The position numbers and the translations under genes are program-made. Below the pieces are notes generated by a model. It was not told the origin of the DNA, searched no databases, and saw only the letters and a list, made by a program, of their open reading frames with translations. 9,849 nt of DNA from JBJXFY01 sp046155815. Its GTDB lineage: Bacteria; Verrucomicrobiota; Verrucomicrobiia; Limisphaerales; CAIMTB01. Shown here piece after piece: positions 1-7,262 of this stretch (the first letter of the stretch is position 1; every line of letters starts with the position of its first letter). The stretch is taken from contig JBJXFY010000436.1 of NCBI GenBank assembly GCA_046155815.1, positions 1 to 9,849 on the forward strand, given 5' to 3'.

Positions 1-1
1 C

Positions 2-625
2 GCCGCCGCCGCCGCGGCGTGCGCGAAGCTCGGCGCGGGGCCGGCGGAACGCTTCGCCGCCACGTTGAAATCGGCGGGACTGGGCGAGGAGGCGATGGCC
101 GCACCGCTGGCCCTCGCGCGCGAGCGGCTCGCCCCGCTGCTGAACGCTCCCGCCGCCGCGGTCACGCCGGCCGGCTGGCGCGGCTCGCGGTGGTGGTGCG
201 ACTTCAGCCGCGCCTGGGCGCTGGCCATGCCGGTGCTGCTGTGGTTCTTCCTCGTGCCGGTACCGGGGCTGATCGTGATGACGGCGGGCGAGCACCGCTT
301 CGGCGTGCAGCCGGCCACGGTGGCGGCCGTGGCCGGTGCGTTGCTCGGGCTGACGCTCGCCGCCGCGGGGCTTGGCCTGGTGATCGAGCGGCTGGTGAAC
401 CGCGGGGTGCGCGGCGGCGGCCTGCACGCCACCCTCGCCGCGGCCCTCCGGCGGGAGTTTGCCACTGCGGCCGCAACGGATGATCCCGCAGCCTCCGCCC
501 GCCGCCGCGCGCTCCTCACGGACGCGCTGACGTACCACGACCAGCGGGCGGCGGGGTACTGCGAACGCTGCCTCGGGGCGCTTCCTGGTCCGGCGCCCGG
601 GAAGAAGGGGTCAGGCAAGCCTTGA
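2..625 (+). CDS. Unrecognised two-TM membrane protein, 3' end only
   Basis: The reading frame is open from the left edge to the TGA at 623-625, so the N-terminus lies outside the window. A TTG at 65 could be read as a start, but the 21 codons before it encode an ordinary Ala-rich continuation (ending ERFAAT), so I treat it as partial. About 207 residues are visible. After an Ala/Leu-rich amphipathic stretch come a Trp-rich segment (RWWCDF, about 191-208), then two hydrophobic segments at roughly 212-283 and 311-385. These are followed by a basic VIERLVNRGVRGG stretch, a helical tail with a CxxC pair (YCERCL, 560-577) and a lysine-rich end. This suggests an inner-membrane protein with a helical cytoplasmic C-terminal tail. 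I do not recognise the family. The membrane-anchoring C-terminal part of a larger protein such as a dynamin-like or other GTPase is only a guess, since no nucleotide-binding motif is in view. The frame choice is supported by the TM segments; the overlapping frame at 19-483 gives only Arg/Gly-rich shadow protein. Confidence 0.7.
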   Translation, partial: AAAAAACAKLGAGPAERFAATLKSAGLGEEAMAAPLALARERLAPLLNAPAAAVTPAGWRGSRWWCDFSRAWALAMPVLLWFFLVPVPGLIVMTAGEHRFGVQPATVAAVAGALLGLTLAAAGLGLVIERLVNRGVRGGGLHATLAAALRREFATAAATDDPAASARRRALLTDALTYHDQRAAGYCERCLGALPGPAPGKKGSGKP

Positions 626-648
626 CGCGTTCGTCACACTTCTGTTAT
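622..648 (+). promoter_or_regulatory. Possible sigma-70-type promoter for the PEP-CTERM gene
   Basis: TTGACG at 622-627 matches the -35 consensus in five of six positions and contains the TGA stop of the upstream gene. TGTTAT at 643-648 matches TATAAT in four of six, with a 15-base spacer, which is shorter than the ideal 17. The arrangement would place a promoter about 70-95 bases before the ATG at 718. The -10 match is weak, so this is tentative. Confidence 0.3.
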
Positions 649-670
649 CCCGCCCTCGGACTCGCGGGAT
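647..670. repeat. 7-bp perfect inverted repeat (ATCCCGC/GCGGGAT)
   Basis: ATCCCGC at 647-653 and GCGGGAT at 664-670 are perfectly complementary around a 10-base loop. The repeat starts at the last bases of the proposed -10 element and lies 22 bases past the stop codon of the upstream gene. It could be a weak terminator for that gene, although no T-tract follows, or an operator just downstream of the -10. A GATTCA direct repeat (668-673 and 676-681) partly overlaps its right arm. Confidence 0.35.
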
Positions 671-717
671 TCAGTGATTCAAGCGGGGACCAGTCGCGGA
701 AAAATTGCGTTTTAACC

Positions 718-1704
718 ATGAAAACACCTCGTTCCATCCAGGCAGCCCTTGCGGCCGCCTTCAGTGCCGGCTTGGTCGCCCAAGCCGCTCCCTTTAATCT
801 CAACAACGGTCCGGGCGATGCCACCGTCAGCGTCGGTGTGGACGGTTTTGGCGCCTTCGGTTCCGACGTGGGCCCCGACTCCGCGAATGCCGTTTACAAC
901 CCGGTTGGCGCCGTCCCTCCGGGGGGCACGTCCTACGAATCGGGCGTGGCCATCCGGTTCGGCAATTCCGGCGGACGGAGGTTCCTGACCTCGGGCGACA
1001 TCGGCGGCTCCGGCGGCCTGGCCAACCCGGCCGTCGCGGGCACGCCCCTGAGCGGCACGAGCGCCTTCAGCTTCGGCGGGCTCAATTTTGCCCTGACCCA
1101 GTCCCTCGTGCCGTTGTTCGACAATGCGAACACCCAGATCGGCACCCGGCTGGAGCAGGTCTACGACATCTCCAACCCCGGGGCGTCCGCTTCCTCGTTC
1201 GAGTTGATCCGATATCTGGACGGCGACCTGCTGTTCGACGGCTCGTTGGTGGATGGCGGCGGCCGGCTGTTCCTTGGGCCTACGGAAGTGCTGTTCGAGA
1301 TCGACAGCGCCACCGGGGCGGGCACGGCGACCACCTTTGTCGGCATCACGGCCGAAGGCGGAACCATCCCGGCCACCGGCCGCTATGAGATTGATGTGTT
1401 CTCCGGGCTGCGCGGCCGGATCGTTGCCGGCACCGCCCTGGATGACCTCGTCACCGGCGACGGCGGCGACGCCGACCAGTTCATTGACGCGGGCGGCGGC
1501 TACGACGTGACCCTCGCGCTGCGCAACACCTTCAACATCCCGGTCGGCGGAACGGCGCAGTATGTGACCGCGACCATCTTCGGCTCCGGCGCACCGCGCG
1601 TGGTGCAACCCCCCGGCGTGATCCCCGAGGCTTCCACGGTGTGGACCATGGCCGGCCTCGGCCTGCTGGCCGGCGGCACCTGGCTCCGCCGCCGCAACCG
1701 CTAG
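718..1704 (+). CDS. Secreted PEP-CTERM sorting-domain protein, 328 aa
   Basis: This is an exported protein expected to be sorted and processed at the cell envelope by an exosortase/PEP-CTERM system. The start at ATG 718 is preferred over an in-frame TTG at 622 because it directly opens a signal peptide: MKTPR, a hydrophobic Ala/Leu core, and a likely cleavage after AQAA near residue 24. The body (about 25-300) is a Gly/Asp/Thr-rich beta-type region without Cys, with motifs such as YDISNPG (149-155), IRYLDGDLLFDG (164-175) and a repeated Gly/Asp run (247-262). The C-terminus is the sorting tripartite signal: PEAST (303-307), a hydrophobic helix (about 308-322), then RRRNR. The body shows no enzyme motif I recognise, so its function is unknown; roles in surface adhesion or exopolysaccharide matrix are known for the class but are inference here. 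No Shine-Dalgarno sequence is evident upstream. A strong terminator follows at 1731. The exosortase gene is not in this window. Confidence 0.9.
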   Translation: MKTPRSIQAALAAAFSAGLVAQAAPFNLNNGPGDATVSVGVDGFGAFGSDVGPDSANAVYNPVGAVPPGGTSYESGVAIRFGNSGGRRFLTSGDIGGSGGLANPAVAGTPLSGTSAFSFGGLNFALTQSLVPLFDNANTQIGTRLEQVYDISNPGASASSFELIRYLDGDLLFDGSLVDGGGRLFLGPTEVLFEIDSATGAGTATTFVGITAEGGTIPATGRYEIDVFSGLRGRIVAGTALDDLVTGDGGDADQFIDAGGGYDVTLALRNTFNIPVGGTAQYVTATIFGSGAPRVVQPPGVIPEASTVWTMAGLGLLAGGTWLRRRNR

Positions 1705-1730
1705 GCGTTGCCGGCGTCTCAGATCACCAG

Positions 1731-1756
1731 AAGGCCCGGGGCTCTCCCCGGGCCTT
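1731..1756. terminator. Bidirectional intrinsic terminator between convergent genes
   Basis: An 11-bp perfect stem (AAGGCCCGGGG at 1731-1741 with CCCCGGGCCTT at 1746-1756) closes a CTCT tetraloop. It sits 27 bases after the + strand stop at 1704 and 59 bases beyond the - strand stop at 1815. The A/T bases at the stem foot give a short U run in both transcripts (TTT at 1755-1757 on the + strand and TT on the - strand), so it can terminate both genes. The U-tract is short, as is common in GC-rich genomes. Confidence 0.85.
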
Positions 1757-1814
1757 TCCATTTCCGGACAGCCGCCGGGCCGTCGCTTCAACGGCGCATC
1801 GCGTGTCCGCCGGA

Positions 1815-4800
1815 TCAGGGCCGGCGCACGGCGAGGCGGTAAAACGCGGCGGCGTCAGCGGGCGAGATGCGGGCCACCTGTTCGCCGCCCGCGATGGAGA
1901 AGAACTCCCCGGCCGCCTCGAGCGGGACGAAGGCCTCGCCTGCCGCGGACGTGTCGCGCGTCTCGAGGACGTAGGCGCGGCCCGGCGCGGCGCGCCAGCG
2001 CAGCTCCACCGCTCCGTCGGGAGCCAGCATGGCGGATGAGAAGCCGGGTGCGTCGTCCGCCCGGTTGGGATCCGTGCCGGCCTCGGCCTCCGCGCCGTCC
2101 GGCACGCCGTCGCCGTCGCTGTCCGCACGGTCGGGGCGGGTGCCGGTCCGGCTTTCGCCGCCCCAGACACCCGAGCCGTCCTCGGCGGAGTCCGGCAGCC
2201 CATCGGCATCGGCGTCCGCCGCGAGCGTGACCCGGCTGCTGTACTCCGAGAGCATGGCCGGGGTGCCGGAGAAGCTGTCCGGACCGTCAAAGCGGATGTT
2301 GTCGAAGAAGGCGTGGTACACCGCGCCGTCACGGCGCATCTGGACGTTGCAGACGAGGTAGAGCACGGCGGCGGGGTTGAAGCCCGGCGACCAGGAGGGT
2401 TTGGCGAACTGGTCGAGCCGGGCGCTGATCCGGTCCCAGCCATTGGTGCCGGGCGCGTAGGTCCGCGAGAAGCTGATGAGACGGGGCTGCTGGCCCGGCA
2501 CGTCGGCGTTGGCGACCTGCATCTCGATGACCGCCGGATGGCCGCTGGCTTCGCGGAAGTCGAAGCTGAAGGAGTAGCGCGACCAGTCGGCCGGGGCGGC
2601 GGGCAGCGCCCAGGCCGCCGTGAACTGGCGCTTCAGGCCGAAGCCGGTGCCGCTGGCGCCCGCGAAGTTGGTCAGGATCTGGAATCCGGACTGGCTGCCG
2701 TGGGTGCCGCTCATGTTGTCCACGCCTTCGTCCCACCACTGCCAGGGGCCGGGGCTGGGATACTGGTAGCTGAACCAGGGCAGGATGGGGGAGAGGGCCG
2801 AAGGATCGTTGGTGAGGCGACTATAGAGCGCCCCGGCCGGGCGGCCCTCGAAGCTGTCGAAGAGGTCATGCGACACGAGGTTCGTCGGCAACTGCGCCGT
2901 CAGCCGCCAGGCCAGCGGGCTGCCGGGGTTTGCGGGCATCTGCAGCTGCAGAGTGTGCCGCCCGGCGCCATTCGGCGTGAAATGCTGCGCCGAGGCCACG
3001 GTCTGGCCGTTGCGCAGCACCTCGACCAGCAGCCGGTACTGCCGGCCGCCCCAGCCCACCGAGTCCCACCACTGCCGGCGATCAAGCGGCAGGGCGCCCG
3101 GCCCGGTGCCGTCGGGCAGGCCGCCCCAGACGATGGGCACGGACAGGGTGGCGCGGGGCACGGGATCGGGCAGCGGCGTCCCGGGCCAGATGCCGCGTTC
3201 GAGGCGCACGGGCGAAGTGACGCTGGCCAGCGGGGCGCCCGCCGCGACGAGCGTGGCGTGCCACTGGTAGGCGGCGCCATCCTCGGTGGGCCGCCAGTCG
3301 GGGTCGGTCACGGTCCAGGCGGGAATGGCGAGGACGCTGGCGGCCTCGCCTTCCGGCGAGGGGGCGACCGGGGCGCTGGTCGCGATCGTGCGCCGGCGGG
3401 GGGCGAGCTGCTCGAGGGAGACCTGGAGCTGCGCGCCGGGGACGGTGGTCTCGAGGCCGGTACGAACCGTCACGGGCGGGCCACCGGCGAGCACCCCGCC
3501 GGGCGCGTCCACGAACCAGATCTTGGCCGGCGAGGGTGTGATGATGGAGCGGTGCGACGCGGCGTCGCCGCGATAGGCGTAGAGGAGGCGGAATTCGTCG
3601 CCGGCCAGCGTGAGTTCCAGGGCGCCGTTGGTAGGCGTGAGGAGGCCGCCGTTCAGGAGATCTTCCAGCACGAGCCCCGCGAGGCGGCCCGTGGTGTCGA
3701 CCGTGGCCGACGCGGTGTTGGTGCCGCCATTGAGGAGGGACACGAGCACGCCTCCGCCACGAACGGGCCGGTGGTCCACGAAGACGTGGGCCGGGGTGGC
3801 GGACACGGGGATGGCCTGCGGGAGGCGGAAGTAGCCGCCGTAGATGTGCCGGATGAAGGCGGTGCGGAAGTCCCAGCTGCCTTCCTTGGCGCTGGTGCCG
3901 GCAAAGGAGTCGCCGAGGGCAAAGGCGTTGAGCGCGCGGCGGGCAAGGCCGCCGGAGCGTTGGAACAGGGCCGGCTGCGGGGTGCCGCCCTGACCCTCGG
4001 GCACGAAGCGCGCAGCCACCGTCGTGCCCGGCGTGGCGACGAGGCCGCGCCAGGCCTTCCAGGTGTTGAAGCTTCCGGCCGGGAGGCCGGCCGCGGTCTG
4101 GCTGAGGGTGAGGTTCATCCCGCCGGCATTGGTGGCCCAGAGGTCCAACCAGGTGGCGGCGCCGGCCGCGTCAACGCCGAAAACCTCGCGCAGGAAGGGG
4201 AGCCAGTTGGTGTTCGGCCGCGACCATGCGTCGAACTGCCCGGGCAGGTCGGCGTTGGCGTGCAGGTGGATGCCCCGGGCGGCGACCTGCGTGCGCAGAA
4301 TGTCGAGGTACTCGGGGCGGAGCTGGAAGGCGCGGGAGAGCAGCAGCACCGGGGCGTTGCTCCATGCGCCGGCCTGGAACTGCGCGTCGTCCAGCAGGCC
4401 GGGCTGGTAGCCGGCCCGCTTGAGGGCGCCCCAAAGCATGGCGTTTTCCTGGTTGGCGACCGGCCAGCCGATTTCACCGTCCTCGCTCCAAAGGAACTGC
4501 ACGTCCGGCGGCGGGTTGCTCGAGCCGCCCAGGAGGCGCTCGGCGCGCAGGTTGTGAAGCTGGAGGAAGACGCGGCGGAGGTTTTCGAAGACGTTGGTCT
4601 TGGGCTGACGGTCCGGCTGCACGACGCCGAAGCCGCGTTCGCGCAGGAAGAAGCCCTCCCCGTACCGCGGCCGGTCCGGCCAGGTGAAGACGTGCCAGCC
4701 GATGGCTCCGGACATGTACGCTTCCCAGAGCGCGCCGGGTAGGGCGGCCGGCTGGCGGAGGGCGGCCAGCGGCTTGTCGAAGGTGTCCTCGGTGCTGGAG

Positions 4801-5927
4801 AAGCCGGTCTCCGAGATCATCACCGGCAGGCCGGCCTGCGCCTGGTACTTGGCGATGCCAAAGTCGCCCGAGCGCATCTCGCTGCCCAGCGCGGCCCACG
4901 CGTAGTTGTTCAGGCTCCAGAAGTCCAGCGGTGCTCCCGCCGCTCGGCAGGCCGCCACGATGGCCTGGCCGTCCTCGGCGGTGTAGTTGGCGTCGAGGCC
5001 GTTGAAGATGCCGCCGACCATCGAGTAGGTGGTCAGGTGGTTGGGGTCGTTCGCCCGGGCGGCCTGCGCGCCGATCGCCACGAAGCTGCCCACGCTTTGC
5101 TTGCGCCACTGGTAGGCGTCCTGGTGCGCCGGGCTGCGCCGGTCGCCCGGCAGCGCGCCGGGCATCGGCACCTCGTCGAACGACGCGAAGCTCGCGTTCC
5201 AGCGCGCGTTCAGCGTGGCGAGGTCACCGTGCCGTTCCCGGAGGTAACGCCGGAAGGCTGCCAGCGACCATGGGTCATGCCCCAGGATCCGGCGGTTGGG
5301 GTACTTGGTGACGCTCTCCCAGAGATCGAAATAGGCATACTCGTTGCCCAGGATCCAACCGGCGACGGCAGGGCTGTCCCGGTAGCGGGCCGTGACCCTC
5401 GCGAGGTGGTTGCTGTACACCTGCCGCGCCTCGGGATGCTCGTAATTGAGCACGTCGGAGCGCCATTCCTTCGCGTTGTCCGGCTCGGTGAGGATGCGGT
5501 CGTTCACGCCGCGCCATTCGGCGGGGAACCACGCCGGCGGATACTGGAAGCCGATGATGACGAAGAGCCGCAGCCCGAGCCGCTCCGCCTCGCGCACCAG
5601 CACGTCGGACTTGGTGAAGTCCCAGCGGTCCGGCGCCACCTGGAGCTGGCTCCAGACGAACTCGCAGCGCACCGAGTTCGCACGCAGGCGGACGAACTCC
5701 CCGAGGTCGTAGGCGATCTGCTCCGGCGACTGCGTGGCGCCGACCTCGGGGTTGAAGGTCTGATACGCGATGCCGCGGGCGAGGAAGTAGTCGTTGGCCG
5801 CCGGATCCCAGAAATAACCGTCACGAATCTGGATGAACGGGCTGGGCGCCGCCGCCAAGCGCAGCGCGGCGAGCAGGAACAGCCACGCGAGCCGGTGAAC
5901 GGCGGGGGTGCGACAGGAGCGATTCAT
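1815..5927 (-). CDS. Secreted multidomain GH42-like (clan GH-A) glycosidase, 1370 aa
   Basis: This is a predicted exported glycoside hydrolase, most likely beta-galactosidase-like. A signal peptide spans residues 1-27 (cleavage after RLAAA). Residues 30-450 form a TIM-barrel catalytic domain of clan GH-A: GNE at 194-196 supplies the acid/base Glu196, and ISETGF at 371-376 supplies the nucleophile Glu373. The helix RYLRERHGDLATLNARW (228-243) followed by FDEVPMP is typical of GH42. Residues 475-640 resemble the GH42 flavodoxin-like B domain, and 713-785 its small beta C domain. Beyond the usual GH42 length (about 650-750 aa) come beta-rich regions (795-1015), a jelly-roll, CBM-like domain (1020-1215, ending FFDNIRFDG), DxDxDG calcium-binding repeats (1238-1292) and a C-terminal beta domain (1296-1370) with a terminal FYRLAV motif. 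There is no PEP-CTERM tail. The ATG at 5927 has a GGAGG at 5932-5936. It is downstream of the MFS gene with an 84-base gap. The exact substrate and family (GH42 or a related unassigned GH-A group) are uncertain; the hydrolase call is firm. Confidence 0.88.
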   Translation of the reverse strand: MNRSCRTPAVHRLAWLFLLAALRLAAAPSPFIQIRDGYFWDPAANDYFLARGIAYQTFNPEVGATQSPEQIAYDLGEFVRLRANSVRCEFVWSQLQVAPDRWDFTKSDVLVREAERLGLRLFVIIGFQYPPAWFPAEWRGVNDRILTEPDNAKEWRSDVLNYEHPEARQVYSNHLARVTARYRDSPAVAGWILGNEYAYFDLWESVTKYPNRRILGHDPWSLAAFRRYLRERHGDLATLNARWNASFASFDEVPMPGALPGDRRSPAHQDAYQWRKQSVGSFVAIGAQAARANDPNHLTTYSMVGGIFNGLDANYTAEDGQAIVAACRAAGAPLDFWSLNNYAWAALGSEMRSGDFGIAKYQAQAGLPVMISETGFSSTEDTFDKPLAALRQPAALPGALWEAYMSGAIGWHVFTWPDRPRYGEGFFLRERGFGVVQPDRQPKTNVFENLRRVFLQLHNLRAERLLGGSSNPPPDVQFLWSEDGEIGWPVANQENAMLWGALKRAGYQPGLLDDAQFQAGAWSNAPVLLLSRAFQLRPEYLDILRTQVAARGIHLHANADLPGQFDAWSRPNTNWLPFLREVFGVDAAGAATWLDLWATNAGGMNLTLSQTAAGLPAGSFNTWKAWRGLVATPGTTVAARFVPEGQGGTPQPALFQRSGGLARRALNAFALGDSFAGTSAKEGSWDFRTAFIRHIYGGYFRLPQAIPVSATPAHVFVDHRPVRGGGVLVSLLNGGTNTASATVDTTGRLAGLVLEDLLNGGLLTPTNGALELTLAGDEFRLLYAYRGDAASHRSIITPSPAKIWFVDAPGGVLAGGPPVTVRTGLETTVPGAQLQVSLEQLAPRRRTIATSAPVAPSPEGEAASVLAIPAWTVTDPDWRPTEDGAAYQWHATLVAAGAPLASVTSPVRLERGIWPGTPLPDPVPRATLSVPIVWGGLPDGTGPGALPLDRRQWWDSVGWGGRQYRLLVEVLRNGQTVASAQHFTPNGAGRHTLQLQMPANPGSPLAWRLTAQLPTNLVSHDLFDSFEGRPAGALYSRLTNDPSALSPILPWFSYQYPSPGPWQWWDEGVDNMSGTHGSQSGFQILTNFAGASGTGFGLKRQFTAAWALPAAPADWSRYSFSFDFREASGHPAVIEMQVANADVPGQQPRLISFSRTYAPGTNGWDRISARLDQFAKPSWSPGFNPAAVLYLVCNVQMRRDGAVYHAFFDNIRFDGPDSFSGTPAMLSEYSSRVTLAADADADGLPDSAEDGSGVWGGESRTGTRPDRADSDGDGVPDGAEAEAGTDPNRADDAPGFSSAMLAPDGAVELRWRAAPGRAYVLETRDTSAAGEAFVPLEAAGEFFSIAGGEQVARISPADAAAFYRLAVRRP

Positions 5928-5931
5928 GGGG

Positions 5932-5936
5932 CCTCC
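5932..5936 (-). promoter_or_regulatory. Shine-Dalgarno GGAGG for the glycosidase gene
   Basis: On the - strand, ACGGAGG is followed by CCCC and then the ATG at 5927. The spacing of 4 bases is slightly short, but this is the only start on the - strand in the window with a clear Shine-Dalgarno sequence, and it supports the chosen start. Confidence 0.65.
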
Positions 5937-6011
5937 GTCATCAGCGTGCTGCTTGTCGGCACGTTGGCAAGGCCGCCGGACGCCGTCGAGCCGCGCGCCC
6001 CCGTGGGCCCG

Positions 6012-7211
6012 TCACCGCCGCCGCCCGCGCAGCCACCAGACTCCGGCGAGGCCCGCGGCGAGCGCCGCGGACACTGCCCACGCCGGCGCGGCGAAGCTGT
6101 CCGGGCGCGCCAGCTTCGCCGCCGCGCCGATCAGCGGCCCGGCGAGGATGCCCGCGCCCAGCGCCGCCTCGTGGATGCCGCCGTGCTCGCCTTTCGTGGC
6201 GCCCACGTCCATCGAGTAAAAGAGCGACGAGTAGTAGATCAGTCCCACGCCTGCGCCGAACAGCACCTGGGCCGCGGCCACCAGGGCCAGCGTCGGAAGC
6301 GTGAAGATGCCGAGAAAGCCGGCGACCATCGCCACATACGCCACCAGCAGCCAGCGGAAGCGGTAGTGCCAGCCAGACCAGCGCCACAGGAGGCCGAACA
6401 CGATGAACCGCACGAAAAACCACAGCGATGCGAAGGCCCCCGCCGCGGCGGTCCCCAGGTCGAAGCGCGCCGCCAGCGCCGGGATCACCGGCACCGCCGC
6501 CGAGATCGCGATGTACGCGCACGGGTTGGCCAGCCAGGCCATCCGCAGGAAGGCCTTCGGCGCGCGGTCCGCGTGCCGGCGCTCGGCCGCGGGCGCCACA
6601 TGGCCATGCCCCGTCCCGCCGGCCAGCCGCAGCACCCCGCCCCGGCCGACGAATGTGGCCAGCAGCGTCATGACCGCCATCAGCCCCGCCGGCAGCCAGA
6701 AGATGACGCCGAAGCCCAGCCGCTCGATCAGCGCGCCGCCGACGAAGAAGGCCACCGCGTTGCCGCCGGCCCACACGAGGTTGTAGATGCCCAGGTTGCG
6801 CTGGAGCCGCGGCCCCTCCAGTCCCTCGCTTACCAGCGCCTCGAGATTGGCCCAGGTGAGGCACACCGCCACCGTCGCCGCCACCATCACGGCGACCTGT
6901 CCCGCCACCAGCGCCGCGCCCCCGCCCGGCCGCCCCTCGAGCAGCGCACCGGCCGCAAAGGCCGCCGCCATGCCCCCAAAGCCCAGCCGCGCCGTGCCCA
7001 GGTAGCCGCGCCGCTGCCCCAGCCGCCCGCCGAGGAATGAGCCCACGACGTAGATCGCCCCATGAGCCACGCCGAAGAGCAGGTTTTCCTGGGGACCGAA
7101 GCCGAACCGCTCGGAGAGGAAAAAGTAGATGTAGTAGAAGTACCAGCTCGTTCCCAGGGCGTTCAGTCCCTCAAGCACGAAGGTGGACGCGTGGGTGCGC
7201 GGGGAAAACAT
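6012..7211 (-). CDS. MFS transporter, 399 aa
   Basis: This is a major facilitator superfamily permease in the inner membrane, of typical length (about 400 aa) with about 12 hydrophobic segments. The N-terminal half spans residues 10-190 and the C-terminal half 225-395. GGRLGQRRG at 61-69 fits the MFS loop 2-3 motif (GxxxDRxGRR type), although the usual Asp is Gln here. The central cytoplasmic loop (191-223) contains a His-rich GHGHV and ERRH segment. Acidic and aromatic residues early in TM1 (Glu14 and the WYFYYIYFF run at 23-31) resemble sugar or oligosaccharide permeases of the nucleoside/galactoside type, but this is weak evidence. The location directly upstream of the secreted GH42-like glycosidase suggests import of a sugar product; that is inference. 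The Met at 7211 is the first before TM1. No Shine-Dalgarno sequence is seen; a heptamer repeat lies immediately upstream. The substrate is unknown. Confidence 0.88.
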   Translation of the reverse strand: MFSPRTHASTFVLEGLNALGTSWYFYYIYFFLSERFGFGPQENLLFGVAHGAIYVVGSFLGGRLGQRRGYLGTARLGFGGMAAAFAAGALLEGRPGGGAALVAGQVAVMVAATVAVCLTWANLEALVSEGLEGPRLQRNLGIYNLVWAGGNAVAFFVGGALIERLGFGVIFWLPAGLMAVMTLLATFVGRGGVLRLAGGTGHGHVAPAAERRHADRAPKAFLRMAWLANPCAYIAISAAVPVIPALAARFDLGTAAAGAFASLWFFVRFIVFGLLWRWSGWHYRFRWLLVAYVAMVAGFLGIFTLPTLALVAAAQVLFGAGVGLIYYSSLFYSMDVGATKGEHGGIHEAALGAGILAGPLIGAAAKLARPDSFAAPAWAVSAALAAGLAGVWWLRGRRR

Positions 7212-7216
7212 GGGAT

Positions 7217-7236
7217 TGCGGAATGCGGAATTCGGA
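7217..7236. repeat. Tandem heptamer repeat (TGCGGAA x2 + TTCGGA)
   Basis: TGCGGAA occurs at 7217-7223 and again at 7224-7230, followed by the degenerate TTCGGA at 7231-7236. On the - strand it reads TTCCGCA twice and ends 5 bases before the MFS start codon. It fills part of the 51-base gap between the Nudix and MFS genes and occupies the place where a ribosome binding site would be expected. It could be a short tandem repeat of the kind that is dispersed in some genomes, or chance in so short a span. Confidence 0.5.
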
Positions 7237-7262
7237 CCCTGGTCAACGTGAGTTGGGGGGAT

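Noticed and set aside
2..17. GCC triplet repeat at the left edge as a microsatellite
   Set aside because: It reads as Ala codons in the open frame of the partial gene and is ordinary for DNA of this GC content.
622..717. TTG start at 622 extending the PEP-CTERM protein by 32 residues
   Set aside because: The extension would place a polar segment in front of a complete signal peptide; the ATG at 718 fits better.
712..1791. 359-codon open frame on the - strand opposite the PEP-CTERM gene
   Set aside because: It runs through the terminator hairpin and gives a Gly/Ala/Arg-rich protein without motifs, whereas the + strand has a signal peptide and a PEP-CTERM tail.
2313..4742. 809-codon open frame on the + strand opposite the glycosidase gene
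   Set aside because: It is a mirror of the codon bias of the high-GC gene on the other strand: its product is rich in Gly, Ala, Arg, Glu and His in a low-complexity mix, has no domain or start signal, and lies wholly inside a convincing gene with catalytic motifs.
5037..7040. 667-codon open frame on the + strand spanning the glycosidase start, the gap and most of the MFS gene
   Set aside because: The product is an Arg/His/Pro/Gln-rich low-complexity string without domains, while both genes on the - strand have clear signal peptide or TM structure.
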